From Anagrus nilaparvatae (lineage: Eukaryota; Arthropoda; Insecta; Hymenoptera; Mymaridae), in NCBI GenBank assembly GCA_022575985.1, contig JAKSXM010000247.1:1635501-1699500 (forward strand): a DNA stretch of 64,000 bases, read 5' to 3'. Below are positions 1 through 13,559 of this stretch, piece by piece; position 1 is the first letter of the stretch, and every line of letters starts with the position of its first letter. The position numbers and the translations under genes are program-made. Under the pieces are notes generated by a model, which was not told where the DNA came from, made no database searches, and saw nothing but the letters and a program-made list of their open reading frames with translations.

Positions 1-780
1 ATGAAATATCAACCCCTAAAGTGAGGTAAATTTTAAACTTTTTCAGCTAAAAATCTTCACTGTAAGTATTTTCGTTAATTCTTTTTATTTTTTACAAAAT
101 GAATCCTTATTTAGATTGACAATCCTATTTTTAGGGGTTATAGATAAAAATGGGCTTTAAAAATGAAAAAATTGACCTCAAGTTCTTCATAGAAGAGATT
201 TTCAGTCCAAAATATTGAGTTTTTTTTATCTATGCAGTTCGTTCCCTTGGCCAAAATGGGTGGACATGATATGATAGTTATATATATTTATTTTTTTCAT
301 TATTTCAAATTTCTTGGTATTACTTCCGATGTATAGTAATAATTTTTTTACATTTAATAATGCATTTAATAATGCTAAAAATTCCACTGAAAAATTACTA
401 GGAATTCAACCTTATTTTTTTAGGGGTTGCAGATAAAAGCGGACTCCGGAAATAAAAAGAGAAACCAAAATCTCCTACTAGATTAGTTTTTCAGCTTAAA
501 ATTTTCCAACTTTCATTTATTTGTAGACTTACCCCCTTAGAAATTCCCTTTTTAGGAGGTTTATAAGTGCAACTGTACTTGCTCTACTGTAAAGGTTTGC
601 ATTTCATTTTGTAAGGATTGTAGGTTAAAACAGACTCCAAAAATGAAAATAGCGATTCAAATTATCTACCGAGTTATCTACTAAATGAATTTTTCAGCAT
701 AAAACATACAATTTTTATCAAGGTTTTTATTACCGAAAATTTCAAGCGTCCAAGAACTGTCGATTAGGCGTTCTAGGTAT
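1..780. repeat. Divergent copies of a dispersed repeat family
   Basis: Three or four degenerate units follow one another. Each has a 'ggggtt(g/a)' segment, then 'agataaaa..ggactcc' or similar, then 'aatgaaaa', 'ctactag' and 'ttcagc(t)taaaa'. They are clearest near 120-220, 415-510 and 600-700. The opening bases, read in reverse, carry the 'aggggttgatatttcat' block that is also found at 63,655-63,673 and 63,967-63,985. No reading frame is maintained. The sequence is non-coding and belongs to the same family as the right edge of the window. Copy borders are approximate because the units have drifted. Confidence 0.6.
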
Positions 781-1079
781 AGGTTATGAATAGGTTAAGT
801 AACAAAATCAGTTTGCAAGCAAATTTTTTAATAATGTGTTTTTACACATTATTAAAGGATATCTTACATCATTAAAAGATATCTTACGTCTAAATTAAAC
901 CCAGTTGATTTAACCGTTTATTTGATAATTTTTTTCTGTGAAAGATAACGTCTTCTTTTTTCAAGGCAAAAAAATTTTTATCAAATCAAGTAATTCAAGC
1001 ATAAAATCATAAATATTTTTTAAATTTACATCAGTTTTAAAATCATTTTGCAAGAGTTTGCATATCTAAATAAAATAAT

Positions 1080-4000
1080 ATGATGTTCATATTTTTTATA
1101 TTTAATTTTTTTTTTATTCATACTTTAGCGGATACTTTAGAATTGGAGTTGTTACAAGTGGTAAGTTTTATAATAAAATATTTGTTCAGAATCACAACAT
1201 AAAAGAATGAATTTAATGCTGCTCAAGAGCTGAAATTTCGGAATTATGTAATTTAAATAATTTTAGATTTTACTAACGTAAATTTACCACGTGTTTTCCG
1301 GATAAATAGGAGAAGGAGATTTATGAATTAATCATGATAAATATTCAAAATAATAAAATAATTAAAATCGCCTTTTTTCAAAAAATAATCAGGTACCTAT
1401 GATTTTAATTTAGACCGGCATTTGAAACTTTTACCCCATTGAGACTTTTACTCAGGGTCAATTACAACTTATATGACTATTACAACTATTAGACACTGTT
1501 TTCATTTTTAGGATCGCTTAGTACAAATATTTTAACCAATTTTATCGAAAATAGCCTAGCTTCTGATACCCACAATAGAAATTTTTAGGTTGTGATTTGT
1601 CAATTTTTAACAATTTTTACGTAGCAGTTAGTTTGAGACATTAAGCGGATTTAAAATTAATAATGGATGTATAGTTTGAGACAAAATTTTTGAATCAAGA
1701 TATAATAAGATCAAGATAAAAAGGTACCTGGGGTTGCAGATGTTTAATTAGAAAATTGTTTCAGCGATCAGAATAGCATGAGATTCTTATCTACTAAATT
1801 ATTATTATAGTCTTATAATATCTAATTTTGAATAATTTTATGCAGCTTTTTAGACATGGAGATCGCACACCTCAACCATGGGAAAATTATCCTAAAGATC
1901 CATATAATGCAAACTCTTACTATCCTTATGGATTTTCACAATTAACAAATGTATGTATTCAAATGCAATTATAAATTTTAAATTACAATTTTTTTCTTTA
2001 TAATCTATTTATATGAAGGCAGGAAAAATGAGAGAATATTCATTAGGGCAGTTTTTGAGATATACGTATGGAACGACTTTTTCGGGATATGGAAATTTTT
2101 TGGGTGATGTATATAAGCCTAATGAAATATATGCAAGATCTACAGATACCGATCGTACCAAAATGTCAACGCAATTAGTTCTTGCATCACTTTTCCCTAC
2201 AACTTCTGAAACCAAATGGAGTGAGAACGTAAACTGGACACCTATTCCTGTACATTTCGAACCAGTAGAAATCGATAATGTATTTTACACTTATTACTGT
2301 TCTGAGTACGTTTATAAAAAAATTTTTATCGTGCAAAATATTATTTCTATTTTCGGATTTACCAAAAAACAAATTTTCCTTAAGTCGGTGTACTTTTGAT
2401 TTCAAATTGAGAGAGTTAACGACACAATTTAAGATTGTTTAGAGTGGCATAGATATTTGCTATTAAATCTTTATACTAGAGTACGAAGTATTTGTTATGT
2501 ATTAGATAAATTATAATACTAACATCAACACTTTGTTACTGTAAAACATTTTACTAAAAGTACTTTATTTTTTTATTTTTGTTACACAAAATAGCAGCAA
2601 AATAGTATTTGGGTAAAAAAAACGTCCTGAAAGTTTTATCCCAATTTTTTCGCCTTAAAAAATCTATTCAAAAACACAGGATATTTTTTGCAACCTAATA
2701 CTTTTTAGTGTAATTAAGCGTTTCTTGTAAATCCATTAAGTCGAAAAAATTTAATTGGGTTTAAAGAAGGTAGAATTAAAACTGAATCTTAATAAAATTT
2801 TCAGGAACCTATTTTTTTGTAAAAATACTTCCTTTTTTGGTGGCGGACTAAGAGTTGCTTGGATTTTCGATCACCGAGTAAAAATAATTGCTATTTAATC
2901 CCTCCTAAGCGTTTTTAACAAATGTATGGGCAGTTATTGAGGCAGTTATTTTCCGGTCCCGTGAAAAACAATATTATTTTAAATGGTCTTAGTGACAACA
3001 CTTCATTACATCTAATTTTGACAAGCAATCGAAGGTCCAAGCAACTTTTTAAAATATACAGTTCTTTTAATCAGTTTTATAAATATTTTATTTTTTATTG
3101 TTTATTTTATAATTTGCAGATACCAAAATGAACATTTAAAAGTAGAAAATTTTCCTGAAATTTTAGAAAAATTAGAGAAACACAAAGAATTTGCAAAATT
3201 TATTTCTGATAAAACTGGATTAAATATTCAATCTGCTCATAATTATTCAAATCTGTACTATGTTCTTGAAACTCAGGTTTGTAAAAATTTTTAAACGTTT
3301 ATGACTTTTTATTGTACTTTCTATACCTAATTGTTCTAAAACCTAATTGCAAAAGCATTGAAATTTCTCAATTTTTGGACTACTAATGCTTTTTTTAAAA
3401 GTTCGTAAACTTCATTCTAGATATATCATTTTCTTTTAAATCTATAAAAACTAAAATATTTTTTTTCAAATTTTTCTAGCTTTCTATGAATCTAAGCATG
3501 CCAGAATGGTGTGATTCCGCAACTATGAAAACGTTACAAGATATGCTTTTGCTAGATTATGAAATTGATTCATACACACCTTTACTAAAACGTTTTCATG
3601 GTGGACAATTAATACAAAAATTCATAGACAACATGAATATCAATAGTACACAAAAGAATCCAATGAAATTATTTTTGTACGGTGGTCACGATACAACACT
3701 AGCTGGTTTTTCACGAGCTTTAGGAATTAATTATGATTTACCAAAATATGGAAGTGCTATAATTATGGAAAAACTTAAAAATGAAAATAACGAAAAATTT
3801 ATTCAGGTACCAAATATTTATAAAAATATAAGAAAACCCAAACTTTGGTAGACATAATTAAAGGAATAAAATAACAAGACTTACACTGGTGACTTTAAAA
3901 ATTTAATGACGCTTTTTAAGATTAAGAAAAAAATTTTAGAACCGAACTTTTTTTTATTTCATAGCCAACATCTAAAATGTTTGTCAGGGCTGTAATAACC

Positions 4001-4221
4001 CCTTTAAATATGTCAATTTTTTAGATTTTATGGAAATTTATTAAGGTACAACTTACTCATTATTTCCTTTTCAGATTGTTGTTTACGATGGAATCTCAAA
4101 AAAAAAACTTACTGGAATTAAATTATCTAACTGCGAATCATTATGTCCGTTGGATAAATTTTTGAAAATTGTAGAACCTGTTTTACCAACTAAAGAAGAA
4201 TTAAATTGTAATCAAAAATAG
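1080..4221 (+). CDS. Histidine acid phosphatase (venom/lysosomal acid phosphatase-like), complete, 6 exons
   Basis: The exons are 1080-1160, 1846-1950, 2019-2305, 3120-3276, 3480-3806 and 4075-4221. Every intron is GT..AG and all phases agree, giving 367 residues and a TAG stop. The first exon starts with two tandem ATGs and a Phe/Ile-rich hydrophobic stretch ending near HTLA, which is a signal peptide. The catalytic RHGDRTP motif (nucleophile His31, Arg30, Arg34) opens exon 2. The proton-donor HD pair (GGHDTT, His280-Asp281) is in exon 5. The family hydrolyses phosphomonoesters at acid pH through a phosphohistidine, in lysosomes or after secretion. In bees and wasps close relatives are venom components, so a venom role is possible but not shown here. 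The length is slightly below the usual 380-420. The gene is convergent with the sulfatase next door. All catalytic residues are present and there are no in-frame stops. Family assignment is very sure; the exact paralogue is not. Confidence 0.94.
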
Positions 4222-4375
4222 GTAATTGGGTTTACTGCAAGAGTGAGTCAAAAATATTTTAAATTATTCTGATATATAATCATAATTACATGATTTATTT
4301 ATTTAATACGTGATTAAACGTATTTTTATGTTATAGTTTTGATGCTAATAAGTAATAACATTGTTATTGTTAAAA

Positions 4376-4381
4376 AATAAA
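4376..4381 (+). terminator. Candidate polyadenylation signal of the acid phosphatase
   Basis: This is a canonical AATAAA about 155 bases after the TAG stop. It lies in AT-rich sequence where such hexamers also arise by chance, so it is only a plausible 3' end. Confidence 0.4.
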
Positions 4382-4775
4382 TGGCGTACCCTTTGAAAAG
4401 TATAGTTATTTTTTTAACACTTCTATTTTTTTGTACACACTAGGGTGGTTCACAAAAAAATGTGCTCCGAAAATGCTCTTTCGATCTTTGGGGATGGGAT
4501 TACATGTTATCAATTAAATTAATCACTTATATCTATATTTTATCCTATATATTTGGAATTCTTTGGAATTCATAAAAATATTTGCTTAACAGTTTTTTTG
4601 CATTCTCATTAGAATAAAACATACGGAATCTTTATGATTGAGCAGTTCAAAGTATAAATAAATGATAATTGCAATTAAAATTAGTTTGAAAATTTTACAT
4701 GCAATTGAATACAAAAATAGATTTTAATGTTATAGTTTTGATAGTTATTATTATTAGTAATAATAACTAATTTAT

Positions 4776-7700
4776 TCAGCTTTCTATCCAAGGTTCCCAA
4801 ACACCTTTAAAGTTTTTTAGAGCTATACTTGTATCATAATTGAGGTAATCAATTTCTTTCACTAAAATTTTTCGATACTCATTAATTAAATTCTTTATTT
4901 TATAAATAACCTAGAAAAAAAATTATAATCAAAATTATAACATAGCATATTTTTAATATTCTAATTTGTGCATTAAAAAAATGTTTTTACCTCAGGTTTA
5001 TTTTTTGATAAATCCTGTGTCTCACACTGGTCGTTATAAATGTCGAATAAACATAAATTTGAACAATTTAATTTTTTTGATCTTATAAAACATTCAACTG
5101 TGCTTTTTTCACGAAGCTCCTGAATTTTTTTTGCTGTTAAATTTTTAATAACCCTTGAATTTCTTATTGCTAAATTTGCTGGCGAAGTCAATACTTTTCC
5201 TTTATCATAAGCTGGATATTTAGGTTTATTTCCATTTTCACCAAGAAATTCAGAGTAAAACTTAACATTACCTACAAAAATAAATTTTTATTTTGAATCT
5301 CATTTTTTTATACTTTGGTATAAAATATACTGGTGTTTCTAAAAACTAAATTTTCTACAAACTTACAGCAAAAAATTATTTTTTGATTTACTGTGCTACT
5401 TCAGTAACGTAGAAATTAAATCTAATATAACATTTATACGCTCTAGTTGTGGTATGAAATTTTTTTAGATCTTTATTGTTTTCATGTAAGGTAGAGATTA
5501 AAATAATATGGATACTTGAAAATGTCATTTTTAAAACTTTTGTTGCTTACGAATGTTGTTATTTATGCATTAAGTGCGTATAAATTGTAAAATCTATTTA
5601 AAGCACGAATACGAGTGTTTCACTCGTCGTTTCGACAGCCCAAAATAAGGTTTACAATTATACGCACGCGTTACATACACAATTTTTTGATTCCTTGAGC
5701 TTAAGACGAATATTTAAAGTTTCGTAAATGAGCATAAATTTGAGTTATTTACAATGAAAAAAAAAAATATAATTTTATACCACGTAAATTATTTACTTAA
5801 AAGGTAGTAAATGGTTAAAAAAAAAATTATTCTTTAAAAAATTTTTTACCGTAGCTTGTTTTATTTAAATAATTTCTAAAATTTTGAGTTGTTTGCCTGA
5901 GAATAATGTAATTGATCGAAGGTTCAAATAAACTAAAAATTGCAATGTTGTAAAAAATAAAAATATTGAATCATAACAAAGAGCTCTTACTAGATTTTTT
6001 TCGTAAACCTATGTGACTATTAACCGGTAGCGTATGTTGTAAATTTTAATTACTAAGTACCTTTGATTAACTTGTATTTTCCAATGATAGCACCTTCTAA
6101 GCCTGCAGTTTCATCGATATTTAATAACATTGAATTTCTAGGTGATTTTTTAGCATACTTAATTGAATCCCATTGATTTAAACCATCAATATTTTTTAAA
6201 TCTGTTAATTTGCCACCAGCTGCAGCATATAAAGTTGGTAACCAATCAACCAAATGAATTTTACCCTTTGATATACGGGAATTATTTTTAATCAATGGTG
6301 AAAAAATTAGAGCTGCACCTCTGACGCCGCCTTCGTATAATGTGAATTTTATCTATGTAAGTACAAAAATTATTTTATTTGTTAAATATGCCTCGTAGTT
6401 CATAAATTCTTGTCTATTTTACTTACCCCACGAAAAGGGTAATTTGAACCTGAGTTGGCATATTCGTCTATGGTAGGTGCTCCATTATCGGACAAAAATA
6501 CTATGATAGAATTATTTAGTAAATTTTCTTTATTTAATTTGGCAACAACTTTTCCAACAGATTCATCTAATGTACTAATTATATCTAAAAATAAATTTTT
6601 TATTATATAATCGTTATAAAACAATCGAAGCATAAAAGTTTTACCTGCATATTTTCTTCTATTTACATTTTTTATGTACGAAAATTTCTTATTCGTTTCA
6701 GTTATATTACGAACTTCTAAGTTTCTATCATCTGTGTAATCAGTGGCATGTCCAGCTAAATGACTGATCACAAGAAATAGTGGTTTACTTTTATTTCGAT
6801 TTTCTATAACTTTTTCAGCTTCATCAGTAATACGATCAGTAAAATATTTGTAATCATATTCAACGTTGAAAGAATCTTTCTCATTCCTGTGTAAATCATA
6901 ACCAACAACTACCTGTTGATAAATTTTTCTTTGATTTATTTATCTTTAAAATTGTGGTGAAAATTATCCAATATTAATTTGATCAAATACTGAATATATT
7001 TTTAATTGAATTAAAATATTTTAAAATATATTTAACGAAATGAGTTATGGTCAAAACCAACCTATTATTGACTAAAATAGCAAAAAAGAAAAACCCATAA
7101 GATCTAACCTTTCCATTTTTTAATGGCCTACTATTCATTGTGTGATTATAGTAACCAATCAAGCCATTATAATAACCAAAAAATGAATCAAAACCTCTTT
7201 GCGTAGGCGTATGTTTTTCTGTCATAAATCCTTGATGCCATTTACCAATTAATTTTGTTTCGTATCCTAATTTTTTTAAATATTCAGGTAATAAAGTTTC
7301 ATTAAGTGGAAGTACTCGTGGATCAATATTTCCAAGTGGTCTACCTTGTAAACCTGATTAAAATTTTGTGTATTTTTATAAGTTTCTTTTTATTCTACGT
7401 ATTTAAAATTTGTTTACCCATTCTTATAGGATAGCGACCAGTTAGTAATGCAGCTCTTGAAGGTGAACAAGCAGGCAGAACATAATGCCTATTTAATATT
7501 ACACCATTATAAGCTAATGCATCAATATTAGGTGTAGGAATTTCATTTGATCCATGAAAACTAAAATCATTCCAGCCCTTTAAAACAAAAATTAATTTTT
7601 ATGTTATTCATTACACACATTTTGACACTAGCATGACACTATACTCAGTATCGCGGTTAGGTTACTGGGCATGGAAATTCAAATTGTTCAAGCAGCTTGT

Positions 7701-8786
7701 ATCAAGCTTTAAGCAAATTTTTGATATTTCAAGCAATTCTAAAATTTTTTTATTTTGCTTCTAATTTTCAGCAAATACTTAAAACATAAGATCACTTTAA
7801 CCCTTTCTAACCCAATGTATATAGCTCATTTTCATTTTTTTTGCAAAAATAGATTTAAAGAAAATAATATAAAAATCTTGTTTTAGTGCTGTAATTTTTA
7901 GAAAACATAAAATAAAAGTTTTTTATCAAAGGATCAACTTGTTATTGTCATTATAACAGTAAAATTAAAAAATTTTTATTATTGTGCTTTAAACCGCATA
8001 TTTCTTGAGGTATAAAAAAATCTTTTTCTGCTTTTGTGAATATATAAGAAAATTTTGGCAATATTTTAAACTAAAATAGCATCTAAAGACATCTAAAATT
8101 AAGTGAAATACAAACTTTAAAAAAAAGAAAATAAAAATCCATGCACTTATTTTGCTTAAAACACCAAGTTCTTGATAGGAACGGTAAAGGCTTTTTTGTT
8201 ATATTTTAGCCACAAATTTTTTTTTCAACTTAAAATTTTGTTAATTTTTATGGTGTATAGTCAACAACTTTTTGAAATACAAACTTTAAGACAAAAAAAA
8301 TTGTAAATTCTTACTTCAATCGGTACATACAACCACGTGGCACTATTTTTGCAAAAAAAAATGAAAATGACCGATATATACATTGTATATTGAGTGGCAA
8401 CATATTTTTTAATATTTCTTGGGTTTTATTTAAGATAAAATAACTTTTAAATACTGTTCTAATATCTGAAATTTCCCTAGCACAACGATAAAAAGCAAAA
8501 AATAAAAAAAATTTTTTTTTTTGATTTTCATGTATGCAATTGCATATTTTTGCAAAGGAAAGCATTTTCAGACATTTTTTAGGTCTTTTTAGTCTCATCA
8601 AAAAATTGGGGTATGAAAGAGTTAAAAATGTTCCATGCTATTTATTTTAAATATTTTTTTCTTACTTACCACATCATCCGCTATTATAAAGACAATATTT
8701 GGTCTTTCATTATTAGTTGCCAAAATATTATTAAAATTAAAAGTAATAGTTAAAAATATAAATAAAATTTTTAGATTAATAAACAT
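4776..8786 (-). CDS. ArsB: Arylsulfatase B-like sulfatase, complete, 8 exons
   Basis: Reading down the minus strand, the exons are 8786-8670, 7577-7418, 7353-7109, 6912-6645, 6584-6427, 6352-6061, 5271-4991 and 4910-4776. All introns are GT..AG with matching phases, giving 551 residues, the usual length for ARSB/I/J enzymes. A hydrophobic signal peptide ends near residue 23 and is followed by the [10 protein letters not shown] strand with metal ligands Asp37-Asp38. CSPSR (Cys76, the formylglycine precursor, and Arg80) starts the sulfatase signature. GKWH (Lys130, His132) and LSDNGAP (Asp296-Asn297) complete the active site, and EGGVRG and DWLPTL blocks follow. The family removes sulfate esters from glycosaminoglycans such as N-acetylgalactosamine 4-sulfate in lysosomes, or outside the cell. 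No catalytic residue is missing, so the gene looks functional. Distinguishing ARSB from ARSI/J-type insect paralogues would need a tree. Its stop lies 554 bases from the stop of the convergent phosphatase. Confidence 0.95.
7578..8669 (-). other. First intron of the sulfatase gene
   Basis: This 1.1 kb intron lies between the signal-peptide exon and the exon with the catalytic cysteine. It starts with the donor GTAAGT and ends with an AAAG acceptor. It is AT-rich, has no supportable reading frame, and shows no mobile element that I recognise. Confidence 0.8.
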
Positions 8787-9054
8787 TTTGTACGCATAAA
8801 CTTCAAAGAATTGAAAAAAAAAAATAAAAATAATTAGCTATTTTTGTAACTAATACAGTCTCGAAACTATATATGTTTAAAGATAATAATAATCTTCGTA
8901 CTACATATGATAAGAAAAGTAAATATTTATTTATTTTTGTTTAATTTACTAATAATTTTTAAAACGTTGTCGTCAAAAATTTAATTTTAAGTTATATTAA
9001 ATTTTTTTGGCATACCTGAACACTTGAATAAAATTTTTACAGTGCTTTATTTTA

Positions 9055-9098
9055 TCAATATAAACAAATCGGAGATATGGACCTCGTAAATCTTTTTT
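9055..9098 (+). repeat. 44 bp perfect direct repeat, copy 1
   Basis: The segment starts 'tcaatataaacaaatcgg' and ends 'gtaaatctttttt'. It is identical over 44 bases to 10,422-10,465, in the same orientation. The flanks of the two copies are unrelated. It is either the conserved core of a dispersed element or a small segmental duplication. Confidence 0.85.
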
Positions 9099-9303
9099 CA
9101 TTAAATTTTATCGATAAAATTGTAGTATAAAAAACAATAATAAAAAAAAAATTACTTTAAGTATAAAGATATATTTATACATATTATATTATATTTATAT
9201 TCTATAGTGTAGTAATAAAAATTTATCCAAAAACTAATATAATAAAGAAAAAAAAGTAAAAAATTGTATTTAAAATCATCGTGGGAATGGAATTTGAACT
9301 TAC

Positions 9304-9372
9304 TTTTCAATAAATGAATAAGACAAGATTTTCTTGTCATCAGGATCTGAATCTTTCATATCAACAAGTGGG
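9304..9372 (-). CDS. Orphan 69 bp internal-exon candidate
   Basis: On the minus strand a long T/C-rich tract ends in CATAG. It is followed by a 69-base open segment and then a GTAAGT donor. One frame is open, with partial codons at both ends (1 + 22 codons + 2). The encoded stretch is rich in Asp and Lys, with a core reading VDMKDSDPDDKKILSYSFIE. Its composition is unlike the chance peptides nearby. The length is a multiple of three, so it could be skipped without shifting the frame. I do not recognise the protein. Neighbouring exons could not be found within the window, so it may be part of a gene with long introns, an alternative cassette, or a relic. Confidence 0.35.
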
Positions 9373-10421
9373 CTATGAGGTCAAAAAAAAAAGATTTAAA
9401 AAGAAAAAAATTAATAATAAATAATTATTGTTTTTTCAATTGTTCGACTTTTATAAAAAATTGCAATTTTCGATAATAAAATATAACAGTAAAATTATTA
9501 CATAACATGCATATAATTTACAATTAATTCAAAACAATTATAACTACATATCGGGAAGTGTACAAGAATTTAGCATAAGAGCATGACGGTATAATATTAG
9601 CTTCTTATTTAATATTTACATACATACACACATAATAGAAATTCTCAATAATATATTATTATTACCGATGCCTTCGAGCAAGTACATATGCAAGTACCGT
9701 TTTTTTACCCAAATTCCATATTTCTTAAACTAATTCTTTTCTCCCTCTCTTCTTTTATTAACTCTTTTGTTTTCTGCTGATTCTTTTGCAATAATATGTA
9801 AATATTTCTTTTATTTTGCAATATTCAAATTACATTAACATTTATTAGTAAAAAAAAATTTTTTTTGAATATTAAATACTTTTTTTTTTAATAGTGTATT
9901 ATTAAAAAAATATTAAGTAAGAAAATGCATAATTAATTGACCGAATATTACAAAATATTTATACATTGGTCTAGACGTTATTTAAAAAAAAAACTTATTT
10001 CTGGTTTATGAGCTAACCAGGGTGATTTGTTAACAACGAGCATGAGATGCGCATTGCAGTTACTTACAATAAGTGTTTATTGACCTACTATTAACATTTA
10101 GTTTTTAGCCCTAAATATTGTTTCGTTAAATACTTTAGTTTCTGCTTATTAAGCTACAAAGTAGATATTACAGAATTATTTTAAGTCATATAATAAAAAA
10201 TTTTTAAGACCACAATAAGTACATGCCCCGAATGCAAGCTTACCATTATTGACTTCGTCTAACATAATAATTCACGTGTGATTTGGATTATTCTTTATTT
10301 TTCTGTTCTTGGGTCTTACTATACTATTAAACCCTTAATTTAACAGGGCTATTTCAAATCCTAGTTTACTTTTATATTTATAAATTCATATAATCTATTT
10401 TTTAGAGTACCGAAGTACATT

Positions 10422-10465
10422 TCAATATAAACAAATCGGAGATATGGACCTCGTAAATCTTTTTT
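10422..10465 (+). repeat. 44 bp perfect direct repeat, copy 2
   Basis: This is the second copy of the sequence at 9,055-9,098, identical over 44 bases, 1,367 bases further on and in the same orientation. Confidence 0.85.
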
Positions 10466-13400
10466 ACAAAGCTTGATGCACTTTTTCTGGACTCATTTTC
10501 TTTTATAATAAAATATTTTTTACTGTACAGTTACGCATTAAAGTTAGAAAATAATGTTATAATATTTCAAATTTAAAAAAAATCTTTCAAGTCCTGAGTT
10601 GTAGGATTTCAAAAAAAGCCCAATTTCTTATTCCTTGAAAAAAATTTTTTTTGGATACACGTTAACTAGCAGTCTCAATTTTGACATCAGATTTGAAATT
10701 AATTATCTCTAAAAAGTATATGCCAGCTAAACTTTAAAAGTTTATTACGATATTTTAGAGTTTAGACAGCTGTAAAGTGATAATCTTGTCAATTTTTCAT
10801 CAGATTCCTAAAAAATAAATAAAAATATACGTGAAAAATGTAAGAAAATTATTTTTGATATTTTTTAAAGCAATCATGATTTGTCAGGGTTAGTTTGAAT
10901 CATCTATTTATACCCGTTTAATGTGGAGCAAAATGAACAATCTAAAAAACTACTATATCGATAAAATCTTTAAAATTTAAATTTATAAGACAATAACTTT
11001 CTTATTTTGTCATCGAAAGCATGTCTTAAGAACAATATCTTGTCTCTCATAATTAGTAGTAACGTTTGTAATATGCATTTGTGACTTTAGGTTTTAAGAA
11101 TTTATAATAATTGTCAATTGCAGGTGAAATAAACAAAAATAGTGTCCAGGCTAACGTGCGTATTAGATACCTGTATTTATAAAACTTTCTAACATAAAAT
11201 AGGAAAAAACATAAAATCTATGCAGCATCTTAGATCACAATTTTTTTTTGCAAATTAAGAGTCTTGTAATTTTTAATTATGAAATTTTTGCATTTTCTTG
11301 CATAAGACTATATACTTTTTAATCTATTTATATTTATTTTTTTTGTATGTTTTGACAGGCGAAAACTAAAAATAATTTTTTTTTTACTTTCTTACAAAAT
11401 AAGTAATTAAGGAGATTTACATTGATTGATTTATTATGGATATTAAATTAATTTTTTTTTGAAATATTTTTTGTTTCATAATTTAAAAATGACCCTACTA
11501 ATATTACGAAATTTCGTTAATTAATTAATATTAATAAACTAATTTTATTAATTTATTATGTCCGCAAGAAAGAATTTCATATATTGACACACTTTTTACC
11601 ATCTTATTTCCTAAGAAAAATCATGCAAGGTTTTTTATATTAATATACATTCTATAAAGAATTTCCTTTTATCTAGAATTTTTGCTTCTTTTTCAAATAG
11701 GTCAATTTATTCAAAAATATATTTATTTAAATTTAACGAGCATTTTTATTTAAAAGTATAATATAAGTAAGGCGCTATATTTGTAATTTACGTGAAAAAT
11801 TATAGCTTGTTATGATGTATGAAAAGTGTCAAGAAAAAAACTAAGAAAATCAAATACACACTACTATAATATTGCAGTATACAGCCAATTAGAAGATATA
11901 GAAATTTTTAAAAAGTTGAAACAAAAAATGTTGGCAAACAGTGGATATTTTTTATTTAAATCGAATTGTTTTTTCATCTTATTCCAAATTGATATTCGGA
12001 ATTTTCCAAAAACGTGAACAAATTTTAAAATATTTTTCTTTATTTCTTTTTCAAAAAACCATTTTCTCTCAAAAGATTAATGGTACCCCTTAAAATTCTG
12101 TTTCTAATTTTTGTTAAATTTCTTTTAAGGTAAATCTATCTTTATTTGAAAACTTCATTTTTCCTCACTAATTTTTCTGCAATTTTGGTTGCAATTGAGC
12201 AATACAGTTACTGCATAAGTTGGTGATCTTATTGAAGAATAATGAGAAGTGCAGAGCACTGTAAATTTCGTGTTAATTTTTACATCAAAGTGAGTTACAG
12301 CAGAATTCGCCTAATACTTTTTAGACATTGGACGTTTTGGTTACCAACATTATCAACTTGTTTTGCTTGGATTTTTCAAAAATTTGCGTTAACTATACTA
12401 GCAGGTTGCTGAGCTTGAGTTTGGCTTAAATTTTTTTTTTGGGTTAAACATTTAAGCAATTCAAACATTCAAAAAAAATTCTAGCACAGCAACTTGACTG
12501 AAAAATGGACTTGAAAATTTTCAAATTTAGATTTATAGATATGTCTCTCCTTGCGTCATTATTCAGGGGCTAATACTTTCTGTTTTTGCAATTTTATGTC
12601 AATATGTATCAAAGTTCTGTGTTTTATTTTATTTAAAAAAAAAATTATAAAAATAAAATAAGTATTTTTTTGTTAATTAAGAAAATAATGTGTAAACTCA
12701 AAAAATATAATAATTTTTAAGTTTTATTTTTATCACGAATATTAAAATTAAGATCAAAATCCACTTACAAGCATAAAAAATTTTTTCTTTTTTAAAAGTT
12801 CCGTTTATTTTTATACCTGTGGAATGCAACGCACTAACATCAAAAGATGATCAGATTATACTACATACGTTTATTATATAAATCAATGAACCCATATTAT
12901 AAGCGCCATCATTTTTATTATACACATATATTTATTTTTCATTCAGTCAATGTACTCTTACATTATAAAACTTGAATTATTTATAAAAAAAAAAGATGGT
13001 CCACTTTTAAACATTTTTTTTTTATAATAAAATATTATTGCTTCAATTTGAAAAAAAAGAACAAAATTTATTAACCAGAGTATTTTTAAATATTTGAATA
13101 TTTATTTTTTTGCTTTTCTTTTTCAAATAATATATTTATGTCAATTTTAAAATAAAAAAAAAAAAAGTTAACATTTTTAAATGCAACTATATTATGAAAA
13201 GGCATAAAATTTTATGATTTTTTTTACATTTATAAACGGTTACTTTTTTTTGAAACCGCAAAAAGTATTATTTTTTTTATGGATTTATATCAACTAAATA
13301 TGTATATAGGTTAAAAAAAAAATTACCGTAAAAATATTTTTCTTCTTCATCTTGGAATATAAAAAGTTATCTTATTTATAAAAAGCAATTAAGAAAATTG

Positions 13401-13559
13401 ACTTTAATTTATAAAAAAAAAAAATTATTATCATTATTATTATTTTTAAGAAGAGTATTAATAAAAAGATTTTTATCATATTATTAATATCGAATTTTTT
13501 TTTCGAAAATAAAAAAAAATTTATTGAAGCTCACATATAATAAATAAAACCGGTAAATA

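Noticed and set aside
9270..9385. A tRNA-like segment ('ttcaaattcc')
   Set aside because: No cloverleaf can be formed. The splice-site and reading-frame pattern is a better explanation.
11826..12017. A 63-codon frame starting MSRKKLRKSN
   Set aside because: Low-complexity Lys/Phe-rich peptide in an AT-rich desert, with no domain.
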